From NCBI RefSeq assembly GCF_047511655.1, contig NC_133386.1:170707146-170771145 (forward strand): a stretch of DNA of 64,000 nucleotides, written 5' to 3'. Made by a program: the position numbers and the translations under genes. This document shows positions 35,912-49,350 of the stretch, in pieces (positions within the stretch are counted from its first letter, which is position 1; every line of letters begins with the position of its first letter). Source of the stretch: Castor canadensis. Its lineage: Eukaryota; Chordata; Mammalia; Rodentia; Castoridae. The notes under the pieces are model-generated. The model saw only the letters and a program-made list of their open reading frames with translations. It did not search any database and had not been told where the DNA came from.

Positions 35912-38900
35912 GAAGGATCAACAAGGAACCCCAGGTGAGTGTTCTACCACTTGAGCCATTCCACCAGCCCATCAATCCCTAAATAACTGAGTTTGCTATA
36001 ATGTTAGAAAAGTTAATGCTTAAAGGACTAAAATGATGGGCCAAGGACCTCTTCATTACATTTATGAAGCAAAGTCCAGGAAGATCTGATGTGTAAGCTT
36101 AAATGTTGGGTTGCATACCGACCACTCCAGGCCCTTGGACCTCTTCCACGTCTCCTTTAGCATTGGTGATCCTCCAGTAGCGACTGTCCAACTGACAGGC
36201 CTTCTCAGGAAGCGCATCCTTCGACATTTCAATCCTGGGGAAAGGAGGGGGGGGGGAGGAACAAATCTGGCTTAGCTACCTTTTTTCTTTTTTGTATAAG
36301 AACTATGGCATTGCAAAGGGCCATTTCCAAAGGAAATCAAGATATTCAACCCAAAGTCTACGTCAGCCATTTATTTTTCCAAGTTCTCAAAGATATTGCC
36401 TTACTTAACTTCATTCCCCCTCCCCCGGTTTATGCACTTAACTTTCACAACCATCAACAAGGGAGCAGGCAACATAACCATATGCAAAAACAATGGGACA
36501 GCCATTGTTTGCTTTTTGAATAAAGATTCAGTTGACAAATGCTCTCTAGAACACAGTGCTATGGAAAACTTCTAATGAGCAGGTAGTCTTTCAGTCATGA
36601 CAAACCTATAACCCTGGTTATTTTCTCCATTTACTTATGAAAAGTTCAATGCAAAAAAATCACCAGTTCCTGAGATTCCACTTCCACTCTCCTTCCCAAT
36701 ACTGTCATTTCCCCTTTGCTAGGAACCTGCTATCTCTTATTTTTACGTTAAGTACCCTAGAAGTACACGTGGATGTTTTTATTTTAAACATGTTTCAATC
36801 CTAGGCAGGATCTAAACTAAATGATCAAAATAACAAACATTTATACCTATCCTTGGACAAATCAAAGGCCACACACAATTACCAAAATCTCAGGATGCTT
36901 TCTGGTAAGTATCTATTACTAAAGTACTTCCAGTATAGGCATTATATGTGTGTGTATATAAAAATAAATATATTTAAAACAAAGTATTCTTGCTCTCTTG
37001 GAGCAATGAATTGTCTTTATGTGATAGCACAGAATATTTCCAACTAAAAAATGAGTTTAAAATATTCATTTTTAGGGCTGGAGGTGTGGCTCAAGTGGCA
37101 AAGCACCTGCCTAGAAAGCACAAAGCCCTGAGTTCAAATGCTAATACTATGGGAAAAAAACAGAGATATTCTTCAAAAATAAAATAAAATATTCATTTTT
37201 ATATTTAGTCAAATCTAATGCTTAATACCATGTATGACATACATGAAGCACTCAAACATTTATTAGATTTTTTAAATTAAACATAGACAGGTCAGCTGAA
37301 ATATAAAACATAGTTTTATGTATGGCAATTTGATAGCTTCTAGAATGTATCCTAACTCTAAAATAGAGCTCTGATGATTACAACTTAATAATCCACTTCT
37401 CACAGTACCTGGCACAGTACTTGTGCAAGAAAAAAACTTTAAAAACTTAGATGCTAATATAAAATAAAAGTCCTTCATGAACACTATATTGTAGAAAATT
37501 CATTCACCTTCCTCTAAACTTCAGCAAGAAAGTGTTCTTCAAAATGCATTTTAGGCCTGGGGTTGTGGCTCACTAATACAGCACTTGCCTAATATGCGCA
37601 AGGCCCTGGGTTCCACCCCCAGGACCAAAGAACCAACCAAAAAATACCCAAAATGCATTTCTTATATCATGTCAAGTGCACAGAATATACTCCACTATTA
37701 ACTGAAAAGAGACTGTTATGGTTTGGATGTAAAATGGCCCCAAAGACTTGTGTGTTAAAGGCTTGGTTCCCAGCAGGTGGCATTCTCTCTCTTCCTGGCT
37801 GCCATAAACTGAGCAGCTCTGCTTAGCCACACTGCCTCACCAGGCACAGGCCCCCAAGCAATGGAGACAACGGTGACCATAGAAGGAAAACTTGGAAATC
37901 ATGAGCCAAAATAAATCCCTCCTCCTTTAAGTTGATTTTCTCAGGTATTTTGTCACAGTGACAAGAGACCCCATTTAAAATTCTCACCTTATTCGGTATG
38001 TGAAGAAATAGTGGGGTGGGTGTACAGAGCTGAGTTCTGGCAGAAACGACGTGGAAACCGAAACCGTAATATCCCCAGTGGTTGCTACGCACTCTGGATC
38101 ATGGATGTACCTAGTAATTAAAAAAATTAGAAGTTTTAAAATCCACTAACTTCAATTCTAGGGATAAAAGGTTTACACATACAATGTACAACAGCATACT
38201 TATACTTTACTTTAGAACCAAAACTTCACATCATATTTGGGTATAGTCCTACTAAACTTAGAAGAAAGTTACAAACCTTGGTGACTCTGGTTTAGTAATG
38301 ACAGTGACAAGGGCCGGTGGTCAGTGGTCCCAATAATAGATTAGTAATTAGTTTGGGAACTAAAACGGGCTTATCTCAGGTTTCAAAGCTAGGAAAGTTT
38401 GGGGAACATCTGAAAACCCAGCTATATCTGCCAAATGGTGGCTCTGACAATAAAAACACATAAAAGTATGTATGTATGTAAGTATATTCAACCTGTAAAG
38501 TATAATGAAGCTGTTCTTCCTGCCTCTTAATCTAGATGCCCTGAATGTATTACTAGTCTATTACTTCTGCCACAAAGGCTACTATGAACTAATAATATCA
38601 CTTCTAACTATAACTACAACACCTGAGTATTTTATTTAGAGATAATAATATTCATTAGGACTTCATATTACCTACTTGCTACTCATAATAAATGAACTGG
38701 CAAACAACCTTTTGTTTTTTTTGAAAGAGAAACTAAATAGCTACTATCAAGGCACAGGTTTTAAATCAAAATCAAATCTTCCTCTTGATTCTTTTAAGAT
38801 AAAAAATACTAGCTGATTTAAGTCTTTGGGTGTTGGCTTTAAAGTGAGAATAAAGTAAAGAGATTTAGGGTAATGAGAGGTTCTTTTATTAACCTTCTTG

Positions 38901-41900
38901 GGAAATGTCATCTCATGACCTGTGATGGACAGTTTTTTCTGACTTATACTCATTTTGATCCAAAAAGCCCCAAATGAAATACCTGAAAATTTGGTCTCTG
39001 ATGATGGGGAAGCCACCCGATACAACATTGTTGACATAAGAGGTAAACCAGTCAGTAAAAGTAGCACCTATAAACCAGAAAGGAGAAAAATGAGTAAAGG
39101 ACAAGTCGTTTTTGTAAAATCTACACACAGGAAACAAAGAATTATAATTCCTCTATGATTAAGATGTGATACCAAAACTAGAAACATTTGTAGATATAAC
39201 ATTATAGATATAATTCTGCTAGTCTTTCATCAGGCCACTTTCTAGTCACAATTCTATTCACCTTATTTCTTTGAGGTAACTTTATTTGCCCCCCTCCTTC
39301 TTCCCAGCTCTTTTCAGAGAATCCTATAGCTACCTTCAAAGTATTTTTTATACTTCATAGTTATGTCTAGGAAGAAACTATGAGAAAATGCCAGGCACCT
39401 CTTCTCAGACAATGACGATATGTCACAGTTCAGACACAACCTGATTCATGCACAAAATTCTGGCAGAAACCAGACTCAGCATGGACCTCTACCAGGTATG
39501 TGGCATTGTGGAATTCTGAACAGCAGGCCAATCCCAGAGTGACCTTGTTGTGTACTGCTAGATAGAGTCAGTTGCACAGTGGTCTTCCATACTCTTAGTG
39601 ATCAGCTCAAGCAGAAAAAAAATTGTTGGAATAGTCCAGTTCAGACCATACATCCATGATGCAGTGACTGGATCAATGACAACTGTTCAGTTGAATTATG
39701 TTTATGCTTTCTAGGTAGTACCACATAACTATCAGATCCCATATTTATTATTAACATAACCTAACACATTAGTTCCTTAATGTTATTCAATAATTTCTTT
39801 GTGATCTGGTTTCAATTAATCCAGTTCTGCACTCCGCCATTCTGACTATCCTATGCTAAATTTGTAATACTTACCAATTATGCTCTGTAGGGAAGATAAT
39901 TTGGCTTGTATCTAAGAGTACAAAGACTTAAAATTTTAAAGGCATCATTTGAGAGAAGACAAAACTAAAATAGCTCTTTTCTGAATATCTATTAATGGCC
40001 CATTCTCACCCATTATTTATTAAATGCTGTTGTATTCAAAGGTCACTGATTGTCTACTCGTTTTGAGTAAGATAGTAAAGAACTATATGAACAATGTCAG
40101 TAAAATTGACAGAAGGTGCTGCCTTTGATCCTTGGCACCACACAAAAAAGAACTCATAGGAGGCACAATTTTATATTTTTATTTTGTTTTAGTGTGTTTT
40201 TTGTATGTAACTGCTCTAATTTATTTTAATATATTTTTCCTCAATATTATGTTCTTAGAACTAGTAATTTCACTGGTGTTTAAACAATCATTTTGTATGT
40301 GTCATGGAATAAAATTTTTTCTAAGAAGAAGAGAAGTTTTATGGTTTGCATTAAAAAAAAAAAAGAAATTGGCAGGTCTACTTAATGCACTTCAACTGAT
40401 TTCCATGGATACCAAACTACATTCTTCAAGGTGAGGGCATATTCGGCAACATTCACTGCTGCACTCAGCTACGCACAACTTCCAGTATGTTTAAATACCT
40501 ACTAACAGTGCTCTGAACACATAGGAGATAGCATCTTGTGTGTAACCAAAAGTTCCCAGAAACTAGGCCTCAATGAATCAAGATGTACCTTCATGTTCTC
40601 AGGTAGCTCACCTTTTAAAGTGTGCCCATGTGGCATCGAAGAAGGAGAAGAGGTGCAAGCGAAGGGAATGCGTAATATATTCAACAAAATAATAATGGAA
40701 AATTTCCCAAATCTAGAGAAAGATATTCCCATACAAATGCAAGAGGCCTCCAGGACACCAAACAGACCAGATCAAAATAGAACTACTCCACGACATATCA
40801 TCATTAAAACAACAAGTTCAGAAACTAAGGAAAGAATATTGAAGGCTGCAAGAGAGAAAAAACAAGTAACATACAAAGGTAAACCCATCAAAATCACAGC
40901 AGACTTCTCAACAGAAACATTAAAAGCAAGAAGAGCGTGGGGTGAGATCTTCCGGGCACTGAATGAAAATAACTTCAACCCCAGGATACTCTACCCAGCA
41001 AAGCTATCATTCAAAATAGATGGAGCAATAAAAGTCTTCCATGATAAGCAGAAACTAAAACAATATGTGACCACAAAGCCACCATTACAAAAGATTCTGC
41101 AAGGGATCCTGCACACAGAAAGTGACACCCAACTTAACCATGAAAAGGCAGGCAGCACCAAACCACAGGATAAGAAAAAGCAAGACAGTAGAGAGTAACA
41201 TCAAGTTAGGTACACACAATCAAACCTTCAAACAACTAAGATAACTAAATGGCAGGAATCACCACATACCTATCAGTACTAACACTTAATGTCAATGGAC
41301 TTAATTCACCCATCAAAAGACACCGTTTGACAAAATGGATTAAAAAAGAAGATCCAACAATTTGTTGCTGACAGGAGACTCATCTCACCGACAGAAATAA
41401 GCATATGTTTAGGATGAAAGGCTGGAAGAAGATTTACCAAGCTAATGGCCCCCGAAAACAAGCAGGAGTAGCAATACTTATCTCTGACAAAGTAGACTTC
41501 AAACCTACATTGATCAAACGAGACAAAGAAGGACATTCCATACTAATAAAAGGGGAAATAGACCAAAAGGAAATAATAATCATCAATCTGTACGCACCCA
41601 ATGTCAACGCACCCAATTTCATCAAACATACCCTGAAAGACCTAAAAGCATATATAAACGCCAACACAGTGGTTGTGGGAGACTTTAACACTCCATTATC
41701 ATCAATAGATAGGTCATCCAAACAAAAACTCAATAAAGAAATCCAAGATCTAAAATATGCAATAGATCAAGTGGACCTAGTAGATGTCTATAGAACATTT
41801 CATCCAACCTCTACACAATATACATTCTTCTCAGCAGCCCATGGAACCTTCTCCAAAATAGATCATATCCTAGGGCACAAAGCAAGCCTCAGCAAATATA

Positions 41901-44900
41901 AGAAAATAGAAATAATACCGTGCATACTATCTGACCACAATGCAGTAAAAGTAGAACTCAACAACAAAAGTAAAGACAAAAAACATGCAAACAGCTGGAA
42001 ACTAAATAACTCATTACTTAATGAAGAATGGATCATCGATGCAATAAAAGAGGAAATTAAAAAGTTCCTAGAAGTCAATGAAAATGAAAACACAACCTAC
42101 CGGAACCTATGGGACACAGCTAAGGCAGTCTTGAGAGGAAAGTTTATAGCCATGAGTGCATATATTAAAAAGATTGAAAGATCCCAAATCAATGACCTAA
42201 TGATACATCTCAAACTCCTAGAAAAACAAGAACAAGCAAATCCCAAAACAAATAGAAGGAGAGAAATAATAAAAATAAGAGCTGAAATCAACGAAATAGA
42301 AACCAAAAAAACCATACAAAGAATTAATGAAACAAAAAGTTGGTTCTTTGAAAAAATAAACAAGATCGATAGACCCCTGGCAAACCTGACTAAAATGAGG
42401 AGAGAAAAAACCCAAATTAGTAGAATCAGGAATGCAAAAGGGGAGATAACAACAAACACCATGGAAATCCAGGAAATCATCAGAGACTACTTTGAGAACC
42501 TATATTCAAATAAATTTGAAAATCTAAAAGAAATGGACAGATTTCTAGATACATATGATCATCCAAAACTGAACCAAGAGGAAATTAATCACCTGAATAG
42601 ACCTATAACACAAAATGAAATTGAAGCAGCAATCAAGAGTCTCCCCAAAAAGAAAAGTCCAGGACCTGATGGATTCTCTGCTGAATTCTATCAGACCTTT
42701 AAAGAAGAACTGATACCAACCCTCCTTAAACTGTTCCATGAAATAGAAAGGGAAGGAAAACTGCCAAACACATTTTATGAAGCCAGTATTACACTTATCC
42801 CAAAACCAGGCAAAGACACCTCCAAAAAGGAGAACTATAGGCCAATCTCCTTAATGAACATTGATGCAAAAATCCTCAACAAAATAATGGCAAACCGAAT
42901 TCAGCAACACATCAAAAAGATTATCCACCACGACCAGGTAGGCTTCATCCCAGGGATGCAGGGGTGGTTCAACATACGAAAATCAATAAACGTAATAAAC
43001 CACATTAACAGAAGCAAAGACAAAAACCACTTGATCATCTCAATAGATGCAGAAAAAGCCTTTGATAAGATCCAACATCATTTCATGATAAAAGCTCTAA
43101 GAAAACTAGGAATAGAAGGAAAGTTCCTCAACATTATAAAAGCTATATATGACAAACCTACAGCCAGCATTATACTTAACGGAGAAAAATTAAAACCGTT
43201 CCCTCTAAAATCAGGAACCAGACAAGGATGCCCACTATCTCCACTCCTATTCAACATAGTACTGGAATTCCTAGCCAGAGCAATTAGGCAAGAAGAAGGA
43301 ATAAAAGGAATACAAATAGGTAAAGAAACTGTCAAAATATCCCTATTTTGCAGACGACATGATCCTATACCTTAAAGACCCAAAAAACTCTACTCAGAAG
43401 CTTCTAGACATCATCAATAGCTATAGCAAAGTAGCAGGATATAAAATCAACATAGAAAAATCATTAGCATTTCTATACACTAACAATGAGCAAACGGAAA
43501 AAGAATGTATGAAAACAATTCCATTTACAATAGCCTCAAAAAAAATCAAATACCTAGGTGTAAACCTAACAAAAGATGTGAAAGACCTCTACAAGGAAAA
43601 CTATACACTTCTGAAGAAAGAGATTGAGGAAGACTATAGAAAGTGGAGAGATCTCCCATGCTCATGGATTGGTAGAATCAACATAGTAAAAATGTCAATA
43701 CTCCCCAAAGTAATCTACATGTTTAATGCAATTCCCATCAAAATTCCAATGACATTCATTAAAGAGATTGAAAAATCTACTGTGAAATTTATATGGAAAC
43801 ATAAGAGGCCACGAATAGCCAAGGCAATACTCAGTCAAAAGAACAATGCAGGAGGTATCACAATACCTGACTTCAAACTATATTACAAAGCAATAACAAT
43901 AAAAACAGCATGGTACTGGCACAAAAACAGACATGAAGACCAGTGGAACAGAATAGAGGATCCAGATATGAAGCCACACAACTATGAGCAACTTATCTTT
44001 GACAAAGGAGCTAAAAATATACGATGGAGAAATAGCAGCCTCTTCAACAAAAACTGCTGGGAAAACTGGTTAGCAGTCTGCAAAAAACTGAAACTAGATC
44101 CATGTATATCACCCTATACCAAGATTAACTCAAAATGGATCAAGGATCTTAATATCAGACCCCAAACTCTTAAGTTGATACAAGAAAGAGTAGGAAATAC
44201 TCTGGAGTTAGTAGGTATAGGTAAGAACTTTCTCAATGAAACCCCAGCAGCACAGCAACTAAGAGATAGCATAGATAAATGGGACCTCATAAAACTAAAA
44301 AGCTTCTGTTCATCAAAAGAAATGGTCTCTAAACTGAAGAGAACACCCACAGAGTGGGAGAAAATATTTGCCAATTATACATCAGACAAAGGACTGATAA
44401 CCAGAATATACAGGGAACTTAAAAAACTAAATTCTCCCAAAACTAATGAACCAATAAAGAAATGGGCATGTGAACTAAACAGAACTTTCTCAAAAGAAGA
44501 AATTCAAATGGCCAGAAAACACATGAAAAAATGCTCACCATCTCTAGCAATAAAGGAAATGCAAATTAAAACCACACTAAGATTCCACCTCACCCCTGTT
44601 AGAATAGCCATCATCAGCAACACCACCAACAACAGGTGTTGGCGAGGATGCGGGGAAAAAGGAACCCTTTTACACTGTTGGTGGGAATGTAGACTAGTAC
44701 AACCACTCTGGAAAAAAATTTGGAGGCTACTTAAAAAGATGGACATCGATCTACCATTTGATCCAGCAATACCACTCCTGGGGATATACCCAAAAGACTG
44801 TTACTCCAGAGGCACCTGCACATCCATGTTTATTGCGGCACTATTCACAATAGCCAAGTTATGGAAACAGCCAAGATGTCCCAGCACTGACGAATGGATT

Positions 44901-47900
44901 AAGAAAATGTGGTATCTATACACAATGGAATTTTATGCAGCCATGAAGAAGAACGAAATGTTATCATTCGCTGGTAAATGGATGGAATTGGAGAACATCA
45001 TTCTGAGTGAGGTTAGCCTGGCTCAAAAGACCAAAAATCGTATGTTCTCCCTCATATGTGGACATTAGATCAAGGGCAAACACAACAAGGGGATTGGACT
45101 ATGAGCACATGATAAAAGCGAGAGCACACAAGGGAGGGGTGAGGATAGGTAAGACACCTAAAAAACTAGCTAGCATTTGTTGCCCTTAACGCAGAGAAAC
45201 TAAAGCAGATACCTTAAAGCAACTGAGGCCAATAGGAAAAGGGGACCAGGAACTAGAGAAAAGGTTAGATCAAAAAGAATTAACCTAGAAGGTAACACCC
45301 ACACACAGGAAATCAATGTGAGTCAATGCCCTGTATAGCTATCCTTATCTCAACCAGCAAAACCCCTTGTTCCTTCCTATTATTGCTTATACTCTCTCTA
45401 CAACAAAATTAGAGATAAGGGCAAAATAGTTTCTGCTGGGTATTGAGGGGGGGAGCGGGAGGGGGTGGAGTGGGTGGTAAGGGAGGGGGTGGGGGCAGGG
45501 GGGAGAAATGAACCAAGCCTTGTATGCACATATGAATAATAAAAGAAAAATGAAAAAAAAAAAATAAAAATAAAGTGTGCCCATGTTTGGCTGTTTCTTT
45601 GACAGTACTAGGGTTTTATCAAGGTACCCAGGAAACTGCTTTGTCTTTCACCCAGCATTAACTTCCCATCTCATCTCTGCTCTGTGTATCTCATGTCTCT
45701 TTGCTCTTTTATTTTTTTTTGCAGTACTGGGGCTTGAAGTCAGGGTCTACACATTGAACCACTCTGCCAGCCCTTTTTGTGGTGGTTTTTTTTTTTTTTT
45801 TTTCGAGATAGGGTCTCACAGAATATTTTCCTGGGCTGGCTTCAAACCATGATCCTCCTGATCTCTGCCTTCTGAGCAGCGAGGAGTACAGGCGTGAGAC
45901 ACTGGCGCCGGCCTTGTTTTTTTTTATTCTGGGAGAAACTCTGACTTCCAGAACAGTATTACCAGATCTTAGTACTCTGTTGCAACAGTGGTTTCTCCAC
46001 ACCTTATCAGAAGAGCAGCAAGCTAAAAGTAAGACACTCGAACAGTCTAGCAGCTGCAGTCTGACTTATAAATTCAGTAGCACGGCAGGACTAGAGTGCA
46101 GATGGCCATCTCTGAAAATGTGCTGTGTAACGATGCTGGTGTGGCATAACCTTCAGAGACTGGTTAACTTAGAAACCAGGGACCACATGAGTCAGAGTGA
46201 GTTGAAAGCTCAGGCCTAAATGCAAAAGTTTTTAGAACTTACTAAGAGATGAAAATTTTTTTTTTTTTGGTGGTACTGGGGTTTGAACTCAGGGCCTCAT
46301 GCTTGCTAGGCAGATACTCTACCACTTGAGCCACTCCACCAGCGCTCAGTTCATTTTTTTAACTGGGAGGAAAAAAGAAAAGAATGATTGTCTTTTCTCT
46401 TACCTATGATAAACATGTCGATAGCAGCTGGATTCCGAGCCATCTGGTCCTAGATGGGGGAGAAAAAAGTAACTGATACATTTCTCATTGTTTATTACCT
46501 GCATCTTTTCCTGTAGCAAGGCAAAACAGATAAAAATAAAAATAACTTAAGTGTTCCAATCAACACTCAAACATTCCTCACACTTTTTGGGTCCTATTTA
46601 TGATTTCTACGTAAACATGAAAAAAGACTTTCTATAAAGTCATTGGCACTTGTATAAAGTAGCAGCACTTGTCAATAAGAGAAACACTTTGTAGGGATGT
46701 TACTGGCGCAATGAACTGTGAAATTATTCTTCAAGAGCATGATCAGGCAGTAAGGTATTAAGATATAAGGCTTGCTACCTTAAAGAAAGGACTTTGGAGT
46801 CACAGTCAAGAAACCTGAAAAGTCACAGAATCTCAAAAACTAAACTTTTAAGAAAGTAGAAACATACAATTTGTTCAACAAGAAGTTTATTAGTTTTCCT
46901 TACATTTACAATGCCTTGACATGATCACAGCCTTCCCTCTGTATGTGCAACAATTCGCACTGTTTGTCCCGTGGTGAAATTTCTTTTGACATTCTATGCC
47001 ATTATGTCTGAATATTAGCTGTCTAGTTAATTTAAGTGCCTATCATTATTCTATATCCCTGAAATAACTAATGCACACATTTATACAATCATCAGAATGC
47101 ATTCTAAAGCCACAATTAAATACTTCCTACTTACTGGACATTGGTAGAAAACTTCATTTTTGTTTCGGCCCTCTGCAGCTTCGACTGCTATGTACTGACT
47201 CAAACCAGTATGTATGCAGAAAGTTAAAGGGAGACAATATTTTAGTCCCTGTCTCTGCTGGAATCCCCCAGCAGCTGTATCGACATCTAATAAATCTTCA
47301 GAACGATAGTGATTTGACAGTGCCATACTTCCCAGCAACCTGAGGAGAAAACAGACTCAAAATGTAAAAACAAACAAACAAAAACAGCAACAGTACCAAA
47401 CAGACATCTTTATGAACTATACATTGACAACTTTCTAAGCATTGCTTAGCATAATTCTAAACCAGAAATGCCAAAACTACTCCAATTTCTACATGTTAAA
47501 TTCAAACTCCTTTGATCAGAAAGATTCTGATTCAAATTTAAAAATAAAATGTCTAAATTACTTAAATGCCAGTCTTTTAAAAAGAAATATAACTGGCCAG
47601 GCGCCAGTGGCTCACGCCTATAACCCTAGCTACTCAGAAGGCAGAGATCAGGAGGATCACAGTTTGAAGCCAGCCTAAGCAAATAGTTCATGAGACCCTA
47701 TCTCAAAAAACCCATCACAAAAAAGGGCTGGTGGAGTGGCTCAAGGTGAAAGCCCTGCGTTCAAACCTGAGTACTGCCAAAAACAAAAAACAAACAAAAA
47801 ATACCACCCCAAATTGTAAGTAAATTTGATGGCTACTACATGGTCTCCTCTTACCAAAAAATTCCACATGAATCTCATAGAATCTTTTAGAAGGTTTGAA

Positions 47901-49300
47901 CAGTTTATTCAATGGTAGGCTGCAGGTGAATATGACAGATTTTCTTTAGTGTATATAGCTCTCAACAAGGTAGTGTACTTTTCATGCATAGTAGATAGAA
48001 TTTGCATCAAGCTCCTAAAACAATTTGCCTGGCCTATAACATGCCAAGTGTTCCCAACAGTTTAGTTCAAATATATTCATAAATCCACCTCTACCCTATG
48101 TCCCCAGAGCCCCCATCCCCAAACAGACTCCACTTTAGTTATGAAGATGTGTTGGTTAAAATGAGGTCTTTATGAGATATATTTATTTTGGTAAAATCTA
48201 ATTCAAGCAATAGATTTTCATCTTATGGATTCCTATAAAGAGGAAGAGGGAATTCTTATACTTCTTTAATTTATTAAGGATAACTACAAATAAAATTTAT
48301 TTATTTTCATTCTGGAAAATCACATTAAAAATAGCAACATGTATTAAAAATCCCATCAAGCACCTTACCCAGGAACCACTAACTTCTGCCCGTTGTGGAT
48401 TCGATATGAACACCGGTAGTCATTGGGAAGTTTACAACCAATCTGAGCTTCCACAGCATCAAGGTCTTCCTCGCGAGCGCCCTCTGCAAACGGACACCAA
48501 GGAGGGAAATGTGAAGATACAAAAAGCCTTCCGCCTAATCATCTGTCAGCTAACCAGTGAGACAATCTTAGAGCCAGTCACTTCTGCCTGAAACATATGG
48601 CTAAAGCACGGGAAATGAACTGAAGGTCATCGTGGCGAGCACAGCACAAGGCAAAGTCCCTAGTTTCCTCTTGACGGAAAACACTGGCAACTTGGGAAAA
48701 TATGGAAAGGACACCAATAATTTTTCTTTACATTATAGCACAAAACATAGGGCATATCTCACTTTTCTACACCTAATAGTCATACTGCTTTTGTTTATTT
48801 AAAAAAAAAAACTTCAAAATCCTCTATATTCTTTTTCGTGTGTGGTACTGGGGTTCATGCTTGCGAGGCTGGCACTCTACCACTTGAGCCACTCCATCAG
48901 CCCTTTTTTCCCGTTGGGTATTTTTGAGATAGAGTCTCAGAAACTATTTGTCCAGGCTGGCCTCAAACCTCAGTCCTCCTGATCTTGGCCTTCGAGTAGC
49001 TAGGATTACAGGTGTGAGCTACAGGCGCTAACAACATTGCTCTTTTTGTTGTTGTTCTCTTTATGGGAAATATAATACCTAAGATGTAGGTTCATACAGT
49101 GAGGCAACAACTAACCTGGATTCTAGTTTGCACATTTGTAAACTTGCCATGTATTCCTGCTTTTGGAAGCAGGAAGAAGTGACAAATACCAGTAGAAGAG
49201 ATCCACTTCCAGCAATGGCCCACCAGGCCATTGGGCCAACCTCTCATCACTGAATAATAACAAAAAATTTTGAAGACTTAAGCACATGCACTCACACACG

Positions 49301-49350
<50 letters not shown>

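Larger units (their letters stand above)
34499..36118 (-). other. FBXO3 intron 9
   Basis: Holds a 24-base A run (34,593-34,616), an antisense composite SINE, two sense ID-like SINEs, a (CA)16 tract and a 36-bp antisense SINE scrap after it. Confidence 0.8.
36235..37987 (-). other. FBXO3 intron 8
   Basis: Holds a G-run near the acceptor (36,247-36,257), two ID-like SINEs with target duplications, and a MaLR LTR ending just before exon 8. Confidence 0.8.
40632..45570 (+). mobile_element. 5'-truncated L1 retrotransposon, antisense to FBXO3
   Basis: A LINE-1 copy starting inside ORF1 and ending in an A-rich tail (45,540-45,570). The same 16 bases (TAAAGTGTGCCCATGT) lie at 40,616-40,631 and 45,571-45,586, a perfect target-site duplication. 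On the bottom strand the nick site reads CTTT/AA, close to the L1 endonuclease preference. It carries the ORF1 C-terminal part, an ORF2 with only two disabling changes, and a G-rich 3' UTR. The intact duplication and few lesions suggest a fairly recent insertion. Confidence 0.97.
39068..46403 (-). other. FBXO3 intron 6, with large antisense L1
   Basis: 7.3 kb, of which 4.94 kb is a single L1 insertion (40,632-45,570). A composite SINE and an ID-like SINE lie to its right. The 39.1-40.6 kb part is unique sequence with nothing named. Confidence 0.85.
46450..48368 (-). other. FBXO3 introns 5 and 4
   Basis: Intron 5 (46,450-47,134) shows nothing I can name. Intron 4 (47,340-48,368) holds one composite SINE at 47.6-47.8 kb. 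Confidence 0.8.

Noticed and set aside
40536..40631. Extra N-terminal part of the L1 ORF1 open frame
   Set aside because: It is host flank left of the target-site duplication that happens to be open.
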